Below are positions 6,622 to 9,000 of a stretch of DNA of 9,000 bases, one piece after another. The DNA comes from Bacteroidota bacterium (GTDB taxonomy: Bacteria; Bacteroidota; Bacteroidia; UKL13-3): contig CANFSD010000056.1 in assembly GCA_947449515.1 (NCBI GenBank), forward strand, positions 1-9,000, given 5' to 3'. Made by a program: the position numbers and the translations under genes. Positions within the stretch are counted from its first letter, which is position 1. Each line of letters starts with the position of its first letter. A model generated the notes under the pieces. The model worked only from the letters and a program-made list of their open reading frames with translations. It ran no database searches and had not been told where the DNA came from.

Positions 6622-6648
6622 GGTGAAAATAACCAAAATCTTTTCACC
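6622..6648 (-). repeat. 8-bp perfect inverted repeat in the leader region of the TlpA-like gene
   Basis: GGTGAAAA (6622-6629) and TTTTCACC (6641-6648) flank an 11-nt centre, 22 bp upstream of the ATG at 6600. It could be a protein-binding dyad or an mRNA leader hairpin. It does not look like a terminator, as no T-run follows on either strand. Its function is unknown. Confidence 0.45.
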
Positions 6649-6850
6649 CATCAAACATTCTTATTATTTAACATATTTTTAAGAGCTGAGGCTATTTTTT
6701 CTAACAGCATTTGGGTGAATTATTGATGGTTTAAATGGTCGTGATAAAATAATTCAATTATTTCAATTTTATTCTAATTGGCAATGGGTGTGCTATTTAT
6801 ATCGTTCTGTTTTTCAGATAAATAATTTTGTGTTTTTATGATATTCATCA

Positions 6851-6881
6851 TTTCTTAAACTTGCATTCGCATGTAGCTTTG
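6851..6881 (+). promoter_or_regulatory. Probable promoter of the 127-residue gene and rsmF-like operon
   Basis: TAGCTTTG at 6874-6881 matches the -7 consensus exactly. At the ideal 19-nt distance upstream sits TTTC (6851-6854), one base off TTTG. Transcription near 6888 leaves a leader of about 28 nt before the ATG at 6916. Confidence 0.45.
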
Positions 6882-6915
6882 TTTAAGTAAATCAAACAAT
6901 TTAAACACCACTACA

Positions 6916-7299
6916 ATGGAAAGTAAAGCACACGTTAGCGAAATTCACGCTGATTTAACAAATTGGGTTAAGGAGTTAGTATTTTATAAAGATGAGGTGA
7001 AAACCTTTCAAACGCGTTTAGAGGAAGTTGTAAAACAGAACAACAAGATGGAAGTTCTAGCGGAAGTAGAGCATTTTCAAAATCAATTTATCAGACAGCT
7101 TGAAGTAATTGATACTTTAAAACACGATTTTAAACAGTTTGAAAATGTTTTAACAGCTAATGTTATGGCAAATCCTGTTGCCAGCGACCACCGTCAAATG
7201 GCATTTCCTGTAGAATTAATCGACCAACATGAAACTTTTTTGAAAATTTACATGGAACTAAAAACCGATTTTGAGAAATTTCTCGCAAAGACCTATTAA
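6916..7299 (+). CDS. Conserved-looking helical protein of unknown function (127 aa)
   Basis: I do not recognise a named family. The protein is charged, has no signal peptide or membrane segment, and appears nearly all alpha-helical. Residues about 8-53 (ending EEVVKQNNKMEVLAEVE) and 54-80 (FQNQFIRQLEVIDTLKHDFKQFENV) show heptad-like spacing of hydrophobic residues, and a third helix spans about 98-125 (VELIDQHETFLKIYMELKTDFEKFLAK). Together they suggest a helical bundle or short coiled coil. A short flexible stretch (ANPVASDHRQMAF, 85-97) separates the second and third helices. It is likely cytosolic. No start is better than the ATG at 6916; there is no Shine-Dalgarno. It ends 11 bp before the RsmF-like gene and is probably co-transcribed with it, though a role in rRNA modification would be speculation. 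Codon use looks like that of the neighbours. Confidence 0.8.
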   Translation: MESKAHVSEIHADLTNWVKELVFYKDEVKTFQTRLEEVVKQNNKMEVLAEVEHFQNQFIRQLEVIDTLKHDFKQFENVLTANVMANPVASDHRQMAFPVELIDQHETFLKIYMELKTDFEKFLAKTY

Positions 7300-7310
7300 T
7301 TTCGTCGGCA

Positions 7311-8669
7311 ATGAATCCATTGCCAAAAGGTTTTACCCAAAATATCCTGTCGCTTTTTCCAGAAGAGGCAGGATATTTTTTTGATGCACTTTCCAAATCA
7401 TTTATCAGTTCGGTTCGGCTCAATGCGCAGAAGCCCTCCCTTGCTTTTGAAAAGGAGGAAGTGGTTGAATGGTGCGGTGCAGGTAGGTATTTAATGGCAC
7501 GTCCTTCTTTTATTGAAGATCCCTTATTACATGCAGGTGCCTATTATGTACAAGAGAGTTCGAGCATGTTTTTAGATACCGTTATACGCAACTTACCCAT
7601 TCCAGAAAATGCTTTGGCTCTTGATTTGTGTGCAGCACCGGGTGGTAAGAGTACTTTGCTTTTAAATGCTTTGCCACAAAGTGCTTTATTGGTTTCTAAT
7701 GAAATTATTAAAAGCAGGGTGGGAGTGTTGCAAGAAAACATTATCCGTTGGGGAGCTGTAAATGCCGTTATCACCAACAACGATCCAAAACAATTTCAAA
7801 AATTGGGAGAAGTTTTTGACCTAATAGTGGTGGATGCGCCTTGCAGTGGAGAAGGCTTGTGGCGGCGCGATCCAAAGGCCATGGATGAATGGAATGAAGA
7901 AAATGTTGCACTCTGCGTTGCAAGGCAAGAAAGAATATTACAAGATATTTTGCCATGTTTAAAACCGGGTGGTTTCTTGGTTTATTCTACTTGTACATTC
8001 AATGAATTGGAAAATGAAAAACAAGTGCAACAATTAATTTCTTCGGCAAATGTGGAGGCTTATCCAATTCAAATACCTGCAACATGGCCTGTATACAGTG
8101 TAGATCAATATCAATTTAGGTTTTTGCCGCATAAGGTTAAAGGCGAAGGCTTGTTTATGGCAGTGCTCAAAAAACCATTTGAGGCCGATACTTCTAATAA
8201 ATTTCAAAAACGCAGCAGCCTCAATTTTGTCCCTAAAAAAATACTTCCGCAAATTCACCCTTGGTTCGAAACGCCCCTGGCATTTGATTACTTTATGGAA
8301 AATGATTTTGTATATGCCTTTCCCAAAAACAGTATTCCGCATTATGAGTGGGTTCGAACCAATATGTATGTGAAGCATGCGGGCATTTGTATGGGCAAAT
8401 TAGACAAAGCCGGAAGGCTTATACCAGAACATTCTTTGGCATTGGCAAATGGTTTAAATAAAGGTATTGAACGCTGGGAAATGGACAAAGACACGGCTTT
8501 GCAATATTTGAAACGGGCCAACTTAACACCTCCCACCCAAGTTAAAGAAGGTTGGTGCTTGGCCAGTTACCAAGGATTGGCCTTGGGTTGGGTTAAAATA
8601 TTGCCCAATAGAGTGAATAATTATTTCCCTGCTGAATACAGAATCCTAAAAGATATTCAGGAAGCCTGA
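7311..8669 (+). CDS. RsmF-like rRNA (cytosine-C5)-methyltransferase, NOL1/NOP2/Sun family
   Basis: A 452-residue SAM-dependent RNA m5C methyltransferase. The N-terminal part (1-95) has the family's 'SSVRLN' segment (33-38) and 'YYVQESSSMF' (78-87). The Rossmann core shows SAM motif I 'DLCAAPGGKST' (105-115), 'SNEI' (129-132), motif IV 'DAPCSGEG' (175-182; Cys178 helps product release) and motif VI 'YSTCTFNELENE' (225-236; Cys228 is the nucleophile by family analogy). The C-terminal third (about 300-447) matches the RsmF-type tail, ending in a PUA-like RNA-binding module (KEGWCLASYQGLALGWVK). In E. coli RsmF methylates 16S rRNA C1407; the exact target here is inferred, so I leave the symbol blank. 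All catalytic residues are present, so it should be active. It follows the 127-residue gene by 11 bp and precedes a second m5C methyltransferase by 59 bp. Confidence 0.92.
   Translation: MNPLPKGFTQNILSLFPEEAGYFFDALSKSFISSVRLNAQKPSLAFEKEEVVEWCGAGRYLMARPSFIEDPLLHAGAYYVQESSSMFLDTVIRNLPIPENALALDLCAAPGGKSTLLLNALPQSALLVSNEIIKSRVGVLQENIIRWGAVNAVITNNDPKQFQKLGEVFDLIVVDAPCSGEGLWRRDPKAMDEWNEENVALCVARQERILQDILPCLKPGGFLVYSTCTFNELENEKQVQQLISSANVEAYPIQIPATWPVYSVDQYQFRFLPHKVKGEGLFMAVLKKPFEADTSNKFQKRSSLNFVPKKILPQIHPWFETPLAFDYFMENDFVYAFPKNSIPHYEWVRTNMYVKHAGICMGKLDKAGRLIPEHSLALANGLNKGIERWEMDKDTALQYLKRANLTPPTQVKEGWCLASYQGLALGWVKILPNRVNNYFPAEYRILKDIQEA
8351..8360. repeat. GGTTCGAACC palindrome, copy 3
   Basis: The same palindrome inside the RsmF-like gene, again read as Val-Arg-Thr. 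A near copy, GGTTCGAAAC, is 88 bp upstream at 8263-8272 in a different frame. Confidence 0.7.
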
Positions 8670-8690
8670 CAGATGCTGACCTAAATGTGT

Positions 8691-8698
8691 TACCTTCG
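8691..8698 (+). promoter_or_regulatory. Possible -7 element for the RsmB-like gene
   Basis: TACCTTCG differs from TAnnTTTG at one position. No TTTG or TTG occurs at the expected -33 distance, so this is weak. If real, transcription starts near 8704 and the leader is about 25 nt and includes the Shine-Dalgarno. Confidence 0.25.
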
Positions 8699-8711
8699 CG
8701 CCTTGTAAAAT

Positions 8712-8718
8712 AGGAGGG
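8712..8718 (+). promoter_or_regulatory. Strong Shine-Dalgarno for the RsmB-like gene
   Basis: AGGAGGG lies 10 nt upstream of the ATG at 8729. It is a near-perfect anti-Shine-Dalgarno complement, in contrast to the other complete genes here, which lack one. It supports the ATG at 8729. Confidence 0.65.
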
Positions 8719-8728
8719 AAATACCCGT

Positions 8729-9000
8729 ATGAAATTTCATTTAAACTTGTTGAAGGCTGTAAATAACGCTATTTATGCCATTTTTGAAGACCAAAAATAT
8801 GCCGATAAGGCATTGGAACGTATATTAAAATCTAATAACCTTTGGGGTGCGCGCGATCGCGCTTTTATTGCCGAAAATACCTATGATATGGTGCGTTATT
8901 GGCGATTAATTAGGGCAGTGGCCGAATTAGAAACCCATGAATTAAACGAAACCAATTTATATACCTTATTTGGTACTTGGCAGGTATTAAAAGGTACACC
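8729..9000 (+). CDS. RsmB-like rRNA (cytosine-C5)-methyltransferase, N-terminal part (3' end outside window)
   Basis: The frame opens at ATG 8729 and is still open at the right edge (90 codons plus 2 bases). Only the N-terminal, NusB-like RNA-binding helical domain is visible: 'AVNNAIYAIFEDQKYADKAL' (10-29), the strongly conserved 'WGARDRAFIAENTYDMVRYW' (39-58), and further helices to residue 90. This pattern is typical of the RsmB/NOP family RNA methyltransferases of Bacteroidota. The catalytic SAM domain with its PC and TC motifs would lie beyond the window, so activity cannot be judged. The enzyme would methylate rRNA cytosines in the cytosol; the E. coli RsmB target is 16S C967, but the target here is inferred. 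It sits in line after the RsmF-like gene with its own strong ribosome binding site. Confidence 0.85.
   Translation, partial: MKFHLNLLKAVNNAIYAIFEDQKYADKALERILKSNNLWGARDRAFIAENTYDMVRYWRLIRAVAELETHELNETNLYTLFGTWQVLKGT

Larger units (their letters stand above)
6601..6915. other. Divergent intergenic region
   Basis: This AT-rich 315-bp spacer separates the TlpA-like gene (minus) from the 127-residue gene (plus). It holds an 8-bp inverted repeat at 6622-6648 near the TlpA start. On the plus strand there are two exact TAnnTTTG boxes, TAATTTTG (6823-6830, without a -33 partner) and TAGCTTTG (6874-6881). No ORF with coding character and no tRNA-like structure was seen in it. Confidence 0.7.

Noticed and set aside
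8034..8378. Minus-strand ORF of 114 codons
   Set aside because: It lies wholly inside the RsmF-like gene, antisense, with no recognisable domain.
8666..8680. Two CTGAC copies with a 10-bp period after the RsmF-like gene
   Set aside because: Five-base repeats are expected by chance, and the first overlaps the stop codon.
8851..8862. GCGCGATCGCGC, a 12-bp GC-rich palindrome containing a HIP1 core
   Set aside because: It occurs once and encodes the conserved Ala-Arg-Asp-Arg segment of RsmB-like proteins, so protein constraint explains it.

Overview
The window looks like an AT-rich chromosomal segment from a member of the Bacteroidota. Three kinds of evidence support this. First, several promoter-like sites match the phylum's TTTG(-33)/TAnnTTTG(-7) consensus. 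Second, most starts lack a Shine-Dalgarno sequence. Third, the gene content fits: a PadR/PspC pair, a bacillithiol deacetylase (bshB1), a DUF4369-type lipid- or periplasm-facing thioredoxin protein, a LysM/double-psi protein and an RsmF-like methyltransferase. Genus cannot be assigned from the sequence. There are ten protein genes and no tRNA, rRNA, IS element, phage or CRISPR array.

Layout. Positions 1-1213 (minus) hold padR followed 11 bp later by a membrane protein with two PspC domains, which runs off the left edge. Their promoter at 1240-1270 is embedded in a 12-bp-arm inverted repeat that is a strong candidate for a PadR autoregulatory operator. Positions 1371-1667 (plus) hold a small ABM-fold (quinol monooxygenase-like) protein. 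Positions 1766-4430 (plus) hold a secreted LysM protein with three LysM domains and a C-terminal double-psi-like domain. It is followed, with overlap, by a family 2 glycosyltransferase that has no ATG start. Positions 4427-6600 (minus) hold a TlpA-like thiol-disulfide protein and then bshB1, which makes bacillithiol; bshB1 converges on the glycosyltransferase with its stop codon overlapping by 4 bp. Positions 6601-6915 are a divergent intergenic region. Positions 6916-8669 (plus) hold an unknown 127-residue helical protein and an RsmF-like RNA m5C methyltransferase. From 8729 to the right edge is the N-terminus of an RsmB-like m5C methyltransferase, preceded by an unusually good Shine-Dalgarno sequence.

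How the genes fit together. The left end is an envelope-stress type regulator/membrane protein pair. The LysM protein and glycosyltransferase suggest cell-envelope work. The bshB1/TlpA pair concerns thiol redox chemistry. The right end is ribosome modification. I see no clear novel defence or mobile system; these are mostly housekeeping and envelope genes. The most interesting signals are small: the PadR operator/promoter arrangement, the non-ATG glycosyltransferase start, and a 10-bp palindrome (GGTTCGAACC) found three times inside unrelated coding sequences.
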